Below are positions 16,882 to 26,795 of a stretch of 64,000 bases of DNA, piece by piece. The translations under genes and the position numbers were made by a program. Origin of the DNA: JAGREO01 sp020446285 (GTDB lineage: Bacteria; Pseudomonadota; Alphaproteobacteria; Geminicoccales; Geminicoccaceae); contig JAWKVP010000004.1 of NCBI GenBank assembly GCA_041398005.1, positions 310,001 through 374,000 on the forward strand. Reading direction: 5' to 3'. Position 1 is the stretch's first letter; the number at the start of each line of letters is the position of its first letter. Under the pieces are notes generated by a model. It was not told the DNA's origin. It was given only the letters and a program-made list of their open reading frames with translations, and did no database searches.

Positions 16882-16941
16882 AATCCTGTTAGAAGGCGCC
16901 GTCCTTTCCACCGGAAATCGAATTCAGCGCCGGGGTGCTGC

Positions 16942-18618
16942 ATGGCTGCCTACCAGTACATCTATGTAATGAAGCGATTGTCCAAGATCTTTCCCGGCGG
17001 GAAGAAGATCCTGCAGGACGTGACGCTCGCCTTTCTTCCCGGCGCCAAGATCGGCGTGCTTGGTGTCAATGGCGCGGGCAAGTCGACGGTTCTGCGCATC
17101 ATGGCCGGTCAGGATCAGGATTTTACCGGTGAAGCCTGGGCAGCCGACGGGGTCAAGGTCGGTTATCTGGAACAGGAGCCACATCTCGACCCGGACAAGG
17201 ACGTGCTCGGCAATGTCATGGACGGTGTCGCCGAAACGAAGGAGCTGCTCGACCGCTTCAACGAGGTGAGCAACAGGTTTGCCGATCCGGATGCCGATTT
17301 CGACGCGCTCATGGCCGAACAGGCCGACCTGCAGGAGAAGATCGACGCCTGCAATGGCTGGGAAATCGAGCGGACGCTGAACATCGCCATGGACGCGCTG
17401 CGTTGCCCGCCGGGCGATGCCGATGTGAGCAAGCTTTCCGGTGGTGAGCGTCGCCGCGTCGCCCTTTGCCGCCTGCTGCTCTCGCAGCCCGACATGCTGC
17501 TGCTCGACGAGCCGACCAATCATCTCGATGCCGAAAGCGTCGCCTGGCTCGAACGCTTCCTGCACGACTACAAAGGTACGGTCGTGGCCGTCACCCATGA
17601 CCGCTACTTCCTCGACAATGTCGCCGGCTGGATCCTCGAGCTCGATCGCGGCCGCGGCATTCCCTATGAGGGCAACTATTCCGGCTGGCTGGAGCAGAAG
17701 CGCAAGCGCATGGCCCAGGAAGAGCGCGAGGAGCAGGCCCGCCAGCGCACGCTCGCCCGCGAGGCCGAGTGGATCTCACAGAGCCCGCGCGCCCGTCAGG
17801 CCAAGCAGAAGGCCCGCGTCACGGCTTACGAGGAGCTGTTGCGCACGGCCACCGATACCGCCCCCGGCACCGCTCAGATCATGATTCCGGCCGGTCCGAG
17901 GCTTGGCGGCAATGTCGTCGATTTCGGGAGTGTCACCAAGGGCTTCGGTGAGAAACTTCTCATCGAGGATCTTTCATTCCGTCTGCCGCCCGGCGGTATC
18001 GTCGGCGTGATCGGTGCGAATGGTGCGGGCAAGACCACGCTCTTTCGCATGATCACCGGCGAGGAAAAGCCGGATTCGGGTGATGTGAAGATCGGCGATA
18101 CGGTGCAGCTCGGCTATGTCGACCAGAGCCGCGATTCGCTCGATGCCGGCAAGAGCGTATTCGAGGAAATCTCCGGCGGCACCGATCATCTCGAATTCGG
18201 CAAGCATGTGCTCAATTCGCGGGCCTATGTCGCCGCCTTCAACTTCAAGGGCTCGGACCAGCAGAAGAAGGTGGGCGTGCTCTCCGGCGGCGAGCGCAAC
18301 CGCGTGCATCTGGCCAAACTGCTGCGCTCGGGCGCCAACCTGCTGCTGCTCGATGAGCCGACCAACGATCTCGATGTCGACACGCTGCGGGCGCTGGAAG
18401 ATGCGCTGCTCGATTTCGCGGGCTGCGCCATCGTGATCTCGCATGATCGCTGGTTCCTCGACCGCATCGCCACGCACATCCTCGCCTTCGAGGGTGACAG
18501 CCATGTCGAGTGGTTCGAGGGCAATTTCCAGGATTACGAGGAGGACAAGAAGCGTCGCCTCGGCGCGCAGGCGGTGGAACCGCACAGGATCAAGTACAAG
18601 CCCCTCAAGGTGGCCTGA
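16942..18618 (+). CDS. ettA: energy-dependent translational throttle protein EttA (ABC-F)
   Basis: A 558-residue ABC-F ATPase that binds the ribosomal E site and gates entry into elongation according to ADP/ATP. It aligns with E. coli EttA (555 residues) along its whole length. The first Walker A GVNGAGKST is at 41-49, with LSGGERRR and LLLDEPTNHLDAESVAWLER; the Arm and linker region follows. The second Walker A is GANGAGKTT, with LSGGERNR and LLLDEPTNDLD. It ends RIKYKPLKVA. There are no membrane domains. ATG 16942 gives the family length; an open frame extends far upstream but is non-coding in appearance. Confidence 0.97.
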   Translation: MAAYQYIYVMKRLSKIFPGGKKILQDVTLAFLPGAKIGVLGVNGAGKSTVLRIMAGQDQDFTGEAWAADGVKVGYLEQEPHLDPDKDVLGNVMDGVAETKELLDRFNEVSNRFADPDADFDALMAEQADLQEKIDACNGWEIERTLNIAMDALRCPPGDADVSKLSGGERRRVALCRLLLSQPDMLLLDEPTNHLDAESVAWLERFLHDYKGTVVAVTHDRYFLDNVAGWILELDRGRGIPYEGNYSGWLEQKRKRMAQEEREEQARQRTLAREAEWISQSPRARQAKQKARVTAYEELLRTATDTAPGTAQIMIPAGPRLGGNVVDFGSVTKGFGEKLLIEDLSFRLPPGGIVGVIGANGAGKTTLFRMITGEEKPDSGDVKIGDTVQLGYVDQSRDSLDAGKSVFEEISGGTDHLEFGKHVLNSRAYVAAFNFKGSDQQKKVGVLSGGERNRVHLAKLLRSGANLLLLDEPTNDLDVDTLRALEDALLDFAGCAIVISHDRWFLDRIATHILAFEGDSHVEWFEGNFQDYEEDKKRRLGAQAVEPHRIKYKPLKVA

Positions 18619-18670
18619 ACAGGGAAGGATCGCGCGAAGCCGGCAAGAGGGAGGTCATCGGACCGACGCC

Positions 18671-20368
18671 ATGCATCATGCCGACCTTCTCCTCGCCACC
18701 ACGATCCTCCTTGCCGCGAGCATCGCCAGCATCGTCGTCTTCCGCCGCGCCGGATTCGGTTCGGTACTGGGTCTTCTCGCGACAGGCATTCTCGTCGGCC
18801 CTTCCGGCCTCGCCGTTACCCGTGATGTCGAGACTTTCCGCTCGGTCACCGAACTCGGTGTCGTGCTGCTGCTCTTCATCATCGGCCTCGAGATGGAACC
18901 GAAGCGGCTTTGGGGAATGCGCCGGGCGGTGTTCGGCATGGGCCTTGCCCAGGTGGCACTCACCGGCCTCGTGCTCTGGGCCGGCGCGATGCTGCTCGGG
19001 AATGCCTTCGAACCGGCGCTCATTCTGGGTATGGGCCTCGCCCTTTCCTCCACCGCCTTCGTCATCCAGCTGCTCGAGGAGCGCGGTGAGCTCGTGACCA
19101 GGCATGGCGAGGCCGCCTTCGGGATCCTGCTTTTCCAGGACCTTATGGTCGTCCCGCTGCTCATGCTGGTGAGCATCCTCGCCGCCGACGGCGGCAGCGA
19201 AAGCGGGATCGGCTCGATGGGCACCCAGGCGGCGCTCGGCATCGGCATGATCGCGCTTGTCGTCATCGTCGGACGTTTCGTCCTTCCGGCGGCGCTCGCC
19301 TATGCCGCCCGCCATCGCCACGCCGAGGCGTTCACCGGTCTTGCCATGCTTGCGGTGGCACTCTCGGCGCTGCTCATGGAGCTGGCGGGCCTTTCCATGG
19401 CGCTGGGCGCGTTCCTGATGGGCATCCTGCTGTCGCGCTCGCGCTATCATCATCAACTCGAAGCCGATATTGCACCGTTCAAGGGCATCCTGCTGTCACT
19501 CTTCTTCATCTCGGTGGGCATGTCGGTCGATCTCGGCGTGCTTGGCGACAATCTCCTTCTCATCGCGATTGTCGTGCTCGCCATCATCGCAGCGAAGTTC
19601 GTCTGCCTGCTGGCCGTGGCGAGATTGTTCGCCTTCGACATGGCAAGCTCGATACGCATCGCCGGCCTCCTGTCGCAGAGCGGCGAGTTCGGTTTCGTCC
19701 TGTTCGGCGCCGCGCATGTTTTCGGCCTGCTCGATACCGGCCTGTTCGTCGAGGCGATCCTCGTGATTTCCGCGAGCATGGCCTTCACACCGCTGCTCAC
19801 CCGCTTCATCGACCGGCAGCTCGCGGGCCTGCGGGCTGCGGGCGCGGACGATCCCGTACCATCGACGCTCCGGCGCCATGTCGTCCTTTGCGGCTACGGG
19901 CGGGCCGGTCGCGCGGTAGGCACCATGCTGGAGACCGCGGGTCACCAATTCGTCGCTATAGATTACGACCCCGCACGGGTCGAACGAGCCCAGGCGATGG
20001 GTACGCATGTCATGTATGGCAATGCCGCCGACCGGCAACTGCTCGAAAAGGCCGGCATCGGACGGGCGCAGGCGGTTGTCGTGACTCTTGACAGGCCCGA
20101 CGCCATGCACCGCGTGGTTTCCGCCATTCGCAATTTCTATCCGGAGATCCGCCTGATCGCCCGTGCGGCCGATCTTCTCAGCCGTGAGCGCATGCTGGTG
20201 GACGGGGTGACGCATGTTGTCCCGGAAACCGTCGAGATGAGCATAGCGCTCGGCGAGGCGACACTGCGCCTCGTCGGAACGGAAGACGGACGGATTGCCG
20301 AAATCGCCGGTCTCCTGCGCGCCGATGACTATGCCTCCTTGAGGTTTCTGGAACACCGGCCGGGCTGA
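18671..20368 (+). CDS. Kef-type monovalent cation:proton antiporter with NAD-binding domain
   Basis: A 565-residue CPA2-family antiporter. About twelve hydrophobic helices occupy residues 5-390, with GILVGPSGL, FIIGLEMEPKRLW and FQDLMVVPLLM typical of KefB/KefC. A cytoplasmic RCK/TrkA-N Rossmann domain follows (HVVLCGYGRAGRAVG), with ALEK-type and nucleotide-contact segments. KefB/C export K+ in exchange for H+ and are gated by glutathione adducts. Whether glutathione gates this one is unknown. It lies 52 bases after ettA, co-directional and possibly co-transcribed. Confidence 0.93.
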   Translation: MHHADLLLATTILLAASIASIVVFRRAGFGSVLGLLATGILVGPSGLAVTRDVETFRSVTELGVVLLLFIIGLEMEPKRLWGMRRAVFGMGLAQVALTGLVLWAGAMLLGNAFEPALILGMGLALSSTAFVIQLLEERGELVTRHGEAAFGILLFQDLMVVPLLMLVSILAADGGSESGIGSMGTQAALGIGMIALVVIVGRFVLPAALAYAARHRHAEAFTGLAMLAVALSALLMELAGLSMALGAFLMGILLSRSRYHHQLEADIAPFKGILLSLFFISVGMSVDLGVLGDNLLLIAIVVLAIIAAKFVCLLAVARLFAFDMASSIRIAGLLSQSGEFGFVLFGAAHVFGLLDTGLFVEAILVISASMAFTPLLTRFIDRQLAGLRAAGADDPVPSTLRRHVVLCGYGRAGRAVGTMLETAGHQFVAIDYDPARVERAQAMGTHVMYGNAADRQLLEKAGIGRAQAVVVTLDRPDAMHRVVSAIRNFYPEIRLIARAADLLSRERMLVDGVTHVVPETVEMSIALGEATLRLVGTEDGRIAEIAGLLRADDYASLRFLEHRPG

Positions 20369-20627
20369 ACGCATCGGCTTTTTCAACCAAACGCGTGACG
20401 CGACCATCAAGCCGGAACGATCACCCTCCCCTCTAACATGCTTAACAGGCAGCATATTCCCGTATCCAGGCAGGCAAGTGTTGTCCCCCTGTGATTGAGC
20501 CATGTGCCAGTGACGCGATAGTTTACACAACGGCAATCACGAAAGACGCGTGGCGCGGGAATGGTCGCAGGGCAGGCCGAATGCCTTCGGTCGATCCGTG
20601 CCGCGCCCACATGGGGAAGAAACCGGA

Positions 20628-21647
20628 ATGGCTGGATTGCGCAGGTTTGTCGGCTTCTGGGTCGCGGTCATCGCCGTTGCCGTCTTTCTGGTCGTCGCGG
20701 TCGAATACTGGCGGGCATCGAGGACGGACACGGACCGCAGCCGTCCTGTATCGAACGAGATCCGCGGTTCGATCCTCCGGGCGAGCGCCTTTTCCGGCGC
20801 GGCTGCGGGAACCCGCATTGCGGCGAATGACGGCGGGATGGGGGCAAGCGCCGATCTCGTCGCCGTTGCCGGTGCCCTCGAACAGGCAAACGAGCGCGTG
20901 CGCCTGCTCGGCGAGGAACGTGACGCCCTGCTGCTCGAACGGGACCAGCTCACGCGGACCCGGGGCGACCTGTCACGCCGGCTGGATGATGCCTCGCGCG
21001 AAATCGCCGCGCTCGAGGAAAAAGTCGCCGGCCTTGATGACCGTGTCGTTCGCGGCGGTGACGAGACCGACCGCCTGGAGTTGTCGCTGGACGCTCTCGA
21101 AACACGCCTCGACACGGTAACGGCCGAGCGTGACAGCCTGCGCCGGCAGCTTGCCGAAACCAGCCAGCGGCTGGCCGAACTGCAGGCGGTCACAACGGAT
21201 GTGGAGCCTGCGGCCGGCAACGCCAACGCCAACGCCAACGCCGGCAACGCTGCGAACAGGAATGCCGAAAACCCGCAAGCCGCCAATCTCCGCAGACCAC
21301 AGGCAGGAGCGACGCAACCGGCGGCAAGCCTCCCGCCGCTGACGATCGTCCGTCCGGCGCCGGATGCGACCGTGAATGACGGTATCAGCGCCTACGAGGC
21401 CGGCGACTATGCGAGGGCGCGGGACATCTGGCGTGAGCTTGCCGAGGCGGGTTCACCCCGCGCCCAGTTTCATCTGGGCTCGCTGCTGTATGAGGGTCGC
21501 GTCGGCCAGCCCGATCTCGTGCAGGCCTATCGCTGGCTGAGCCGGTCGGTGGAACGCGGCTTCGGTCCGGCGCTGTCGATGCGCGACCGCGTTCGTTCCT
21601 CGATGAGCCGCGAACAGCTCGGCGAGGCTGAAGGCCCGCTCGGCTGA
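20628..21647 (+). CDS. membrane-anchored coiled-coil protein with Sel1-like repeats
   Basis: A 339-residue protein of unknown function. A single hydrophobic helix (about 9-28) anchors it. A long coiled coil rich in Glu/Arg/Leu covers about 80-190. An Asn/Ala low-complexity linker follows, encoded by a tandem hexamer AACGCC. The C-terminal 90 residues hold Sel1/TPR-like helices (YEAGDYARARDIWRELAEAG, then RAQFHLGSLLYEG). Such proteins often act as envelope scaffolds. In layout it is a smaller echo of the 929-residue coiled-coil protein at 36.8-39.6 kb. ATG 20628 is preferred since it places the helix at the N-terminus. Confidence 0.8.
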   Translation: MAGLRRFVGFWVAVIAVAVFLVVAVEYWRASRTDTDRSRPVSNEIRGSILRASAFSGAAAGTRIAANDGGMGASADLVAVAGALEQANERVRLLGEERDALLLERDQLTRTRGDLSRRLDDASREIAALEEKVAGLDDRVVRGGDETDRLELSLDALETRLDTVTAERDSLRRQLAETSQRLAELQAVTTDVEPAAGNANANANAGNAANRNAENPQAANLRRPQAGATQPAASLPPLTIVRPAPDATVNDGISAYEAGDYARARDIWRELAEAGSPRAQFHLGSLLYEGRVGQPDLVQAYRWLSRSVERGFGPALSMRDRVRSSMSREQLGEAEGPLG

Positions 21648-21748
21648 ATCTTGAGAACAGGGGCATGACGAAACGGCGTGGATGACGCGGCAGGTCGCAC
21701 TCGCGAAGATCCTGTCGCAACCGAACGGTCAGGCCGCGCGCAAAGCGG

Positions 21749-21829
21749 CTAGTGCATCGAACCTGACATTTGAATTCCGCAGCCGACGAAGCAATGGAGC
21801 GGTTATCACATTCAAATGTCGGGATCATT
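21749..21829. repeat. palindromic element related to the 109-base repeat
   Basis: Begins CTAGTGCATCGA, the exact reverse complement of the right end of the 109-base repeat (TCGATGCACTAG). An 11-base perfect inverted repeat follows, GACATTTGAAT (21765-21775) and ATTCAAATGTC (21810-21820), with a 34-base loop. The right boundary is uncertain. It sits in the gap upstream of sdaA. Confidence 0.65.
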
Positions 21830-21926
21830 TGATCCGCCACAAGGAATCGCCAGTGGCACGTTCTGTTGGAAACGTACCACCAGCGAGCCATTCCAGTTGC
21901 AAACTCGCCCCGGGGAAGGTCGTGTC

Positions 21927-23309
21927 ATGCCCTTGAGTGTCTTCGACCTGTTCAAGATCGGCATCGGGCCGTCGAGCTCGCACACCGTCGGGCCGATGTG
22001 GGCGGCCCACCGCTTTCTCCTCTCGCTCGACAGTCGCGGCCTCATCGAAAAGACCGTGCGCGTGCGCACCCTGCTCTATGGCTCGCTGGCGCTCACCGGC
22101 CTCGGCCATGCCACCGACAAGGCGGTGATACTCGGTCTCGCCGGCGAAGTACCCGACAGGATCGATGCCGATGCCGCGGACGCACGCCTCGCCGCCATCC
22201 GCACCTCGCGTCGCATCGACCTTTCCGGTCGTCATGGCATCGACTTCGACGAGGCACGCGACCTGCAGTTCCGCACCGAACAGACCATGACCCAGCATCC
22301 CAACGGCATGCGTTTCATTGCCTACGATGCCGAACGCGAGCGCATCCTCGAGGAAGTCTATTTCTCGGTTGGCGGCGGTTTCGTCATGTCGGAGGAAGAG
22401 GCCGCCGCCGAAAGCGGTGTCGACGATGGCAACATAGCCCTGCCGCACCCCTTCTCCTCGGCAACCGAACTCCTCACCACCTGCGCCGCGGAGAAGATCA
22501 GCATCGCCGAACTGGTACGCCGCAACGAACTCGCCATGCGCAGCCCCGGGGAACTCGACCAGGGTCTGGCCGATCTCTGGTCGGTAATGGAGGGCTGCAT
22601 CGAGCGCGGCTGCCGTGAAACCGGCCTTCTTCCCGGCGCATTGAAGGTCAGGCGACGGGCGAAACGCATGCATGACGAGCTCTGCTCGCGCCCCGAAGCC
22701 GCACTTCGCGACACGCTCACCGTGCTCGACTGGGTCAATCTCTATGCCCTTGCCGTCAACGAGGAAAACGCCGCGGGCGGGCGTGTGGTCACCGCCCCCA
22801 CCAATGGTGCGGCCGGCGTCATCCCCGCCATCCTCGCCTATTATATGCGCTTCGTCCCCGGCGCCAGCGAAGACGGTCGCAACCGCTTCCTGCTCACCGC
22901 CGCCGCCATCGGCATGCTCTACAAGCAGAACGCCTCCATCTCCGCTGCCGAAGTCGGCTGTCAGGGAGAGGTCGGCGTGGCTTGCTCGATGGCCGCCGGT
23001 GCGTTATGCGCTGTCCTCGGCGGCACCAACGAGCAAGTGGAAAACGCGGCCGAAATCGGCATGGAGCACAATCTCGGGCTCACATGCGATCCCATCGGCG
23101 GCCTCGTGCAGATTCCCTGCATCGAGCGTAACACCATGGGTGCGATCAAGGCCATCAACGCGGCGCGCCTGGCGCTTCGCGGTGACGGCACGCATTTCGT
23201 CAGTCTCGATTCCGTCATCGATACCATGCGCGAAACGGGCCGGGACATGTCGCACAAATACAAGGAGACCTCGCTGGGTGGTCTCGCTGTCAACATCGTT
23301 GAATGCTGA
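21927..23309 (+). CDS. sdaA: L-serine ammonia-lyase (iron-sulfur, single chain)
   Basis: A 460-residue enzyme deaminating L-serine to pyruvate. The N-terminal ACT-like beta domain begins [20 protein letters not shown]. The C-terminal catalytic domain carries the SSSH motif partners and conserved cysteines in [15 protein letters not shown] and LTCDPIGG for a [4Fe-4S] cluster. E. coli SdaA is 454 residues. ATG 21927 has GGGAAGG about 8 bases upstream and matches the family N-terminus. glyA starts 16 bases after its stop, so serine breakdown and the serine/glycine exchange are probably one operon. Confidence 0.97.
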
Positions 23310-23325
23310 TTTCGGAGTGACACGG

Positions 23326-24600
23326 ATGTCGAGCGGTTTCTTCACCTCCTCCCTTGCCGATGCCGATCCGGCGATTGCCACCTCGATCGGCGACGAGCTC
23401 GGTCGCCAGAAGGACCAGATCGAGCTGATCGCCTCGGAAAACATCGTCAGCAGGGCCGTCCTCGAAGCACAGGGCTCCGTGCTCACCAACAAATATGCGG
23501 AAGGCTATCCCCACCGCCGGTATTACGGCGGCTGCGAATATGTCGATGTCGCCGAGCAGATCGCCATCGACCGGGCAAGGAAACTCTTCGCCTGCGAACA
23601 TGCCAACGTCCAGCCGCATTCGGGTGCGCAGGCCAACGGTGCCGTCATGCTGGCGCTGACCAGGCCCCACGACACCATCCTCGGCATGGACCTCGCCGCC
23701 GGCGGCCACCTCACCCACGGTGCACGCCCCGCACTTTCCGGCAAATGGTTCAACGCCGTGCACTATGGTGTCCGCCAGCAGGACGGCCTCATCGACATGG
23801 ACAATGTCCGCGAACTCGCAAAGGAGAACAGGCCGAAACTCATCATCGCCGGCGCCTCCGCCTATTCCCGCATCTTCGATTTTCCCGCCTTCCGCAGCAT
23901 CGCCGATGAGGTCGACGCCCTGCTCATGGTCGACATGGCGCACATTGCCGGCCTCGTCGCCGCCGGCGTCCATCCCTCACCGCTGCCCTTTGCCGACGTC
24001 GTCACCACCACCACCCACAAGACCCTGCGCGGCCCCCGCGGCGGCATGATCCTCACCAACCGCGAGGACATTGCAAAAAAGATCAACTCCGCCGTCTTCC
24101 CCGGCCTCCAGGGTGGCCCGCTCATGCACGTCATTGCCGCGAAAGCGGTCGCCTTCGGCGAGGCGCTCCAGCCCGGCTTCAAGGATTATGCGCGGCAGGT
24201 CGTCGCCAACGCACAGGCGCTTGCCGGTGTCATGGTCGAACGCGGCTGCGACATCGTCTCCGGCGGCACTGACAACCACCTCATGCTCGTCGATCTCCGC
24301 CCCAAGGGTGTGAAGGGCAACGAAGCTGCCGAATCCCTGGAGCGCGCCGGCATCACCTGCAACAAGAACGGTGTGCCATTCGATCCCGAAAAACCCACCG
24401 TCACCTCCGGCATCCGCCTCGGCACCCCGGCAGGCACGACCCGCGGCTTCGGTACGCGGGAGTTCGGCACCATCGGCCACCTCATCTCCGATGTCCTCGA
24501 CGGCCTCGCCACCAACGGTGCCGAAAACAATGCCGACGTCGAGAAGGCAACACACGCGAAGGTCAGGGAACTCTGCAAGGCGTTTCCAATCTACGGATGA
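23326..24600 (+). CDS. glyA: serine hydroxymethyltransferase
   Basis: A 424-residue PLP enzyme interconverting serine and glycine with tetrahydrofolate, the main source of one-carbon units. It is full length. The PLP Lys is residue 232 in TTTTHKTLRGPRGG. The folate/PLP contacts ELIASENIVS and YPHRRYYGGCEYVD are intact. The start at ATG 23326 follows a GGAG-like site and agrees with the family. Many alphaproteobacteria carry glyA elsewhere with nrdR. Here its coupling to sdaA suggests a catabolic role, possibly as a second copy; the rest of the genome would show this. Confidence 0.97.
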   Translation: MSSGFFTSSLADADPAIATSIGDELGRQKDQIELIASENIVSRAVLEAQGSVLTNKYAEGYPHRRYYGGCEYVDVAEQIAIDRARKLFACEHANVQPHSGAQANGAVMLALTRPHDTILGMDLAAGGHLTHGARPALSGKWFNAVHYGVRQQDGLIDMDNVRELAKENRPKLIIAGASAYSRIFDFPAFRSIADEVDALLMVDMAHIAGLVAAGVHPSPLPFADVVTTTTHKTLRGPRGGMILTNREDIAKKINSAVFPGLQGGPLMHVIAAKAVAFGEALQPGFKDYARQVVANAQALAGVMVERGCDIVSGGTDNHLMLVDLRPKGVKGNEAAESLERAGITCNKNGVPFDPEKPTVTSGIRLGTPAGTTRGFGTREFGTIGHLISDVLDGLATNGAENNADVEKATHAKVRELCKAFPIYG

Positions 24601-24660
24601 GAGACTGGCCAGGGGGAATTGGCTTCCTTGATCCCGTCCGTCGACCCGTATCGTCCCTGT

Positions 24661-25002
24661 CTACTTCCGTGCACAGGCGATGCAGAGGGTGGCGGCGGGA
24701 TCGAGTTCGAGACGGGCGATGGCGATGAACTCGCCGCAGGCGAGACATTCGCCGTAGGTTTCGTCGTCACAGCGTTTCAGGGCCGCCTCGAGCCGGCCGA
24801 GTTCCTGCTCGCGCCGGCGCGTGGCAGCCTGCGCCATGGCCTGAACCTGCATCGCATCCATGCGCGAAAGCCGTCCGAGCCGGGTCTGATCCAGCTCGAC
24901 CGGAGCACGGTCGCTCTCCGTCTGTCGCAACAACTCGAGCACCTCACCGCGCCTTTGCCCGAGCAATTGCCGGAACCGCGCGATGTCGGGTTCCTCTTCC
25001 AA
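24661..25002 (-). CDS. TraR/DksA family zinc-finger protein
   Basis: A 113-residue protein with a helical coiled N-terminal part and a C-terminal four-cysteine zinc finger (CLACGE ... CIACARK, C-x2-C-x17-C-x2-C). DksA-family proteins insert into the RNA polymerase secondary channel and modulate promoters with ppGpp. Short members such as this have less clear roles. I prefer TTG 25002 since GGGAGGGACAGG lies just upstream and the length matches the family. The frame is open to an ATG at 25143. It converges on glyA. Confidence 0.8.
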   Translation of the reverse strand: MEEEPDIARFRQLLGQRRGEVLELLRQTESDRAPVELDQTRLGRLSRMDAMQVQAMAQAATRRREQELGRLEAALKRCDDETYGECLACGEFIAIARLELDPAATLCIACARK

Positions 25003-25205
25003 GACCTGTCCCTCCCGGATCCGCAGACCTCCATCCGCGCGCGTCGCGGCTTGCGTGCAGGCGACGGCAATCCCACATGTCACGGCATCGGCTGTGCCCG
25101 TCAACAGCATCGTGACGTCATGGCGGGGTTGACCTGCGATCATCGCAACGCTACCGCCCGGTCAGACGGCCATCGTCGAGCAAAATAACCGGAGCAACCG
25201 ATCCC

Positions 25206-26795
25206 TTGAGTGCCGAACAGCTCACCGCCGGCGAAGCGGCGGCCCGTCGCCGGACCTTCGCCATCATCTCGCACCCCGACGCCGGCAAGACCACGCTGAC
25301 CGAAAAGCTTCTCCTAATGGGCGGTGCGATCCACCTCGCGGGTGAAGTGCGTGCGCGCGGCGAGAGGCGGCGCACCCAGTCCGACTGGATGGAGATCGAG
25401 CAAAAGCGCGGCATCTCCGTTTCCACCTCGGTCATGACCTTCGACTATCGCAAATGCACCTTCAACCTGCTCGATACGCCGGGTCACGAGGATTTTTCCG
25501 AAGACACATATCGCACGCTCACAGCCGTCGACAGTGCCGTGATGGTGATCGACGCCGCCAAGGGCATCGAGGCACAGACGCTCAAGCTGTTCGAGGTCTG
25601 CCGCCTGCGCGACATTCCCATCATGACATTCGTCAACAAGATGGACCGTGAGGCGCGTGACCCGCTCGAGGTCCTCGACGAGATCGCCGACAAGCTCGCC
25701 CTCGACGTGGCCCCGGCCAACTGGCCCATCGGCATGGGGCAGAATTTCCGTGGGGTGATGGAACTCGGCAGCGACAAGGTGATCCTGCTGGATGAAAGCA
25801 AGGGGGCCATCGCCGAGGATATCGTTTCCCGCAACAGCAATCACCTCGCTGCCCGCGTCTCCGAAGCACAGATGAACGAAACCGGGGAAGCGCTCGAACT
25901 GGTGCGCGGTGCCTTGCCGGAAATGGACCTCAACGCCTATCGCGAAGGCCACCTCACCCCTGTTTTCTTCGGAAGTGCGCTCAAGACCTTCGGCGTGCGC
26001 AGCCTGCTCGACGGCCTCGTCGACCACGCACCACCGCCGCGTCCGCAGCCGAGCGTGGAGCGGACCATCGAGCCTGGCGAGACGAATGTCACCGGTTTCG
26101 TCTTCAAGGTGCAGGCCAACATGGACCCCAAACACCGGGACCGGGTCGCCTTCGTCCGTCTCTGCTCCGGTCGCTTCGAGCGCGGCATGAAGCTGAAGAT
26201 GGTACGCCACGCCAAGACCATCTCGGTCGCCAATCCGATCATGTTCTTCGCCCATGATCGCGGTCTCGCCGAGGAAGCCTGGCCCGGCGACATCATCGGT
26301 GTGCCCAATCATGGCCAGCTCCGCGTCGGTGACGCACTGACCGACGGCGAGGACATCCACTTCACCGGCATTCCGAGCTTCGCTCCGGAAATCCTCATGC
26401 GCGTGCGCCTCGGCGATCCCATGCGCGCCAAGCACCTGAAAAAGGCGCTCGAGGACATGGCCGAGGAAGGCGTGACGCAGGTCTTCCGCCCGCGCATCGG
26501 CTCGGACTGGATCGTCGGCGTGGTCGGCCAGCTCCAGCTCGACGTGCTCAAGACCCGGCTTGCCGCCGAATACAGCCTGCCCATCGACCTCGAACCTGCG
26601 CCCTATGTCACCGCGCGCTGGTGCGATGCCGACGATGCGAAGGATCTCGAATCCTTCGAGCGGCAGAAAACAGCGAGTCTCGCCGACGACCGCGACGGCA
26701 ATCCCGTCTTCATGGCCCGCAATCACTGGGATCTTGGCCGCGCCCAGGACGATTTTCCAAAGATCCGGTTCACCGCCATACGCGAACGGGCCTGA
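25206..26795 (+). CDS. prfC: peptide chain release factor 3
   Basis: A 529-residue translational GTPase, the same length as E. coli RF3. It recycles RF1/RF2 from the ribosome after termination. G1 is SHPDAGKTT, G3 is LDTPGHEDF, G4 is NKMDRE, and the domain II/III region follows. RF3-type features include the GISVSTSVM switch segment. The start is TTG 25206; no ATG fits the family N-terminus. It is divergent from the DksA-like gene. Confidence 0.97.
   Translation: MSAEQLTAGEAAARRRTFAIISHPDAGKTTLTEKLLLMGGAIHLAGEVRARGERRRTQSDWMEIEQKRGISVSTSVMTFDYRKCTFNLLDTPGHEDFSEDTYRTLTAVDSAVMVIDAAKGIEAQTLKLFEVCRLRDIPIMTFVNKMDREARDPLEVLDEIADKLALDVAPANWPIGMGQNFRGVMELGSDKVILLDESKGAIAEDIVSRNSNHLAARVSEAQMNETGEALELVRGALPEMDLNAYREGHLTPVFFGSALKTFGVRSLLDGLVDHAPPPRPQPSVERTIEPGETNVTGFVFKVQANMDPKHRDRVAFVRLCSGRFERGMKLKMVRHAKTISVANPIMFFAHDRGLAEEAWPGDIIGVPNHGQLRVGDALTDGEDIHFTGIPSFAPEILMRVRLGDPMRAKHLKKALEDMAEEGVTQVFRPRIGSDWIVGVVGQLQLDVLKTRLAAEYSLPIDLEPAPYVTARWCDADDAKDLESFERQKTASLADDRDGNPVFMARNHWDLGRAQDDFPKIRFTAIRERA

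Noticed and set aside
21220..21250. Tandem AACGCC repeats as a phase-variation switch
   Set aside because: The unit is six bases, so slippage keeps the frame. It can alter linker length but not switch the gene off.
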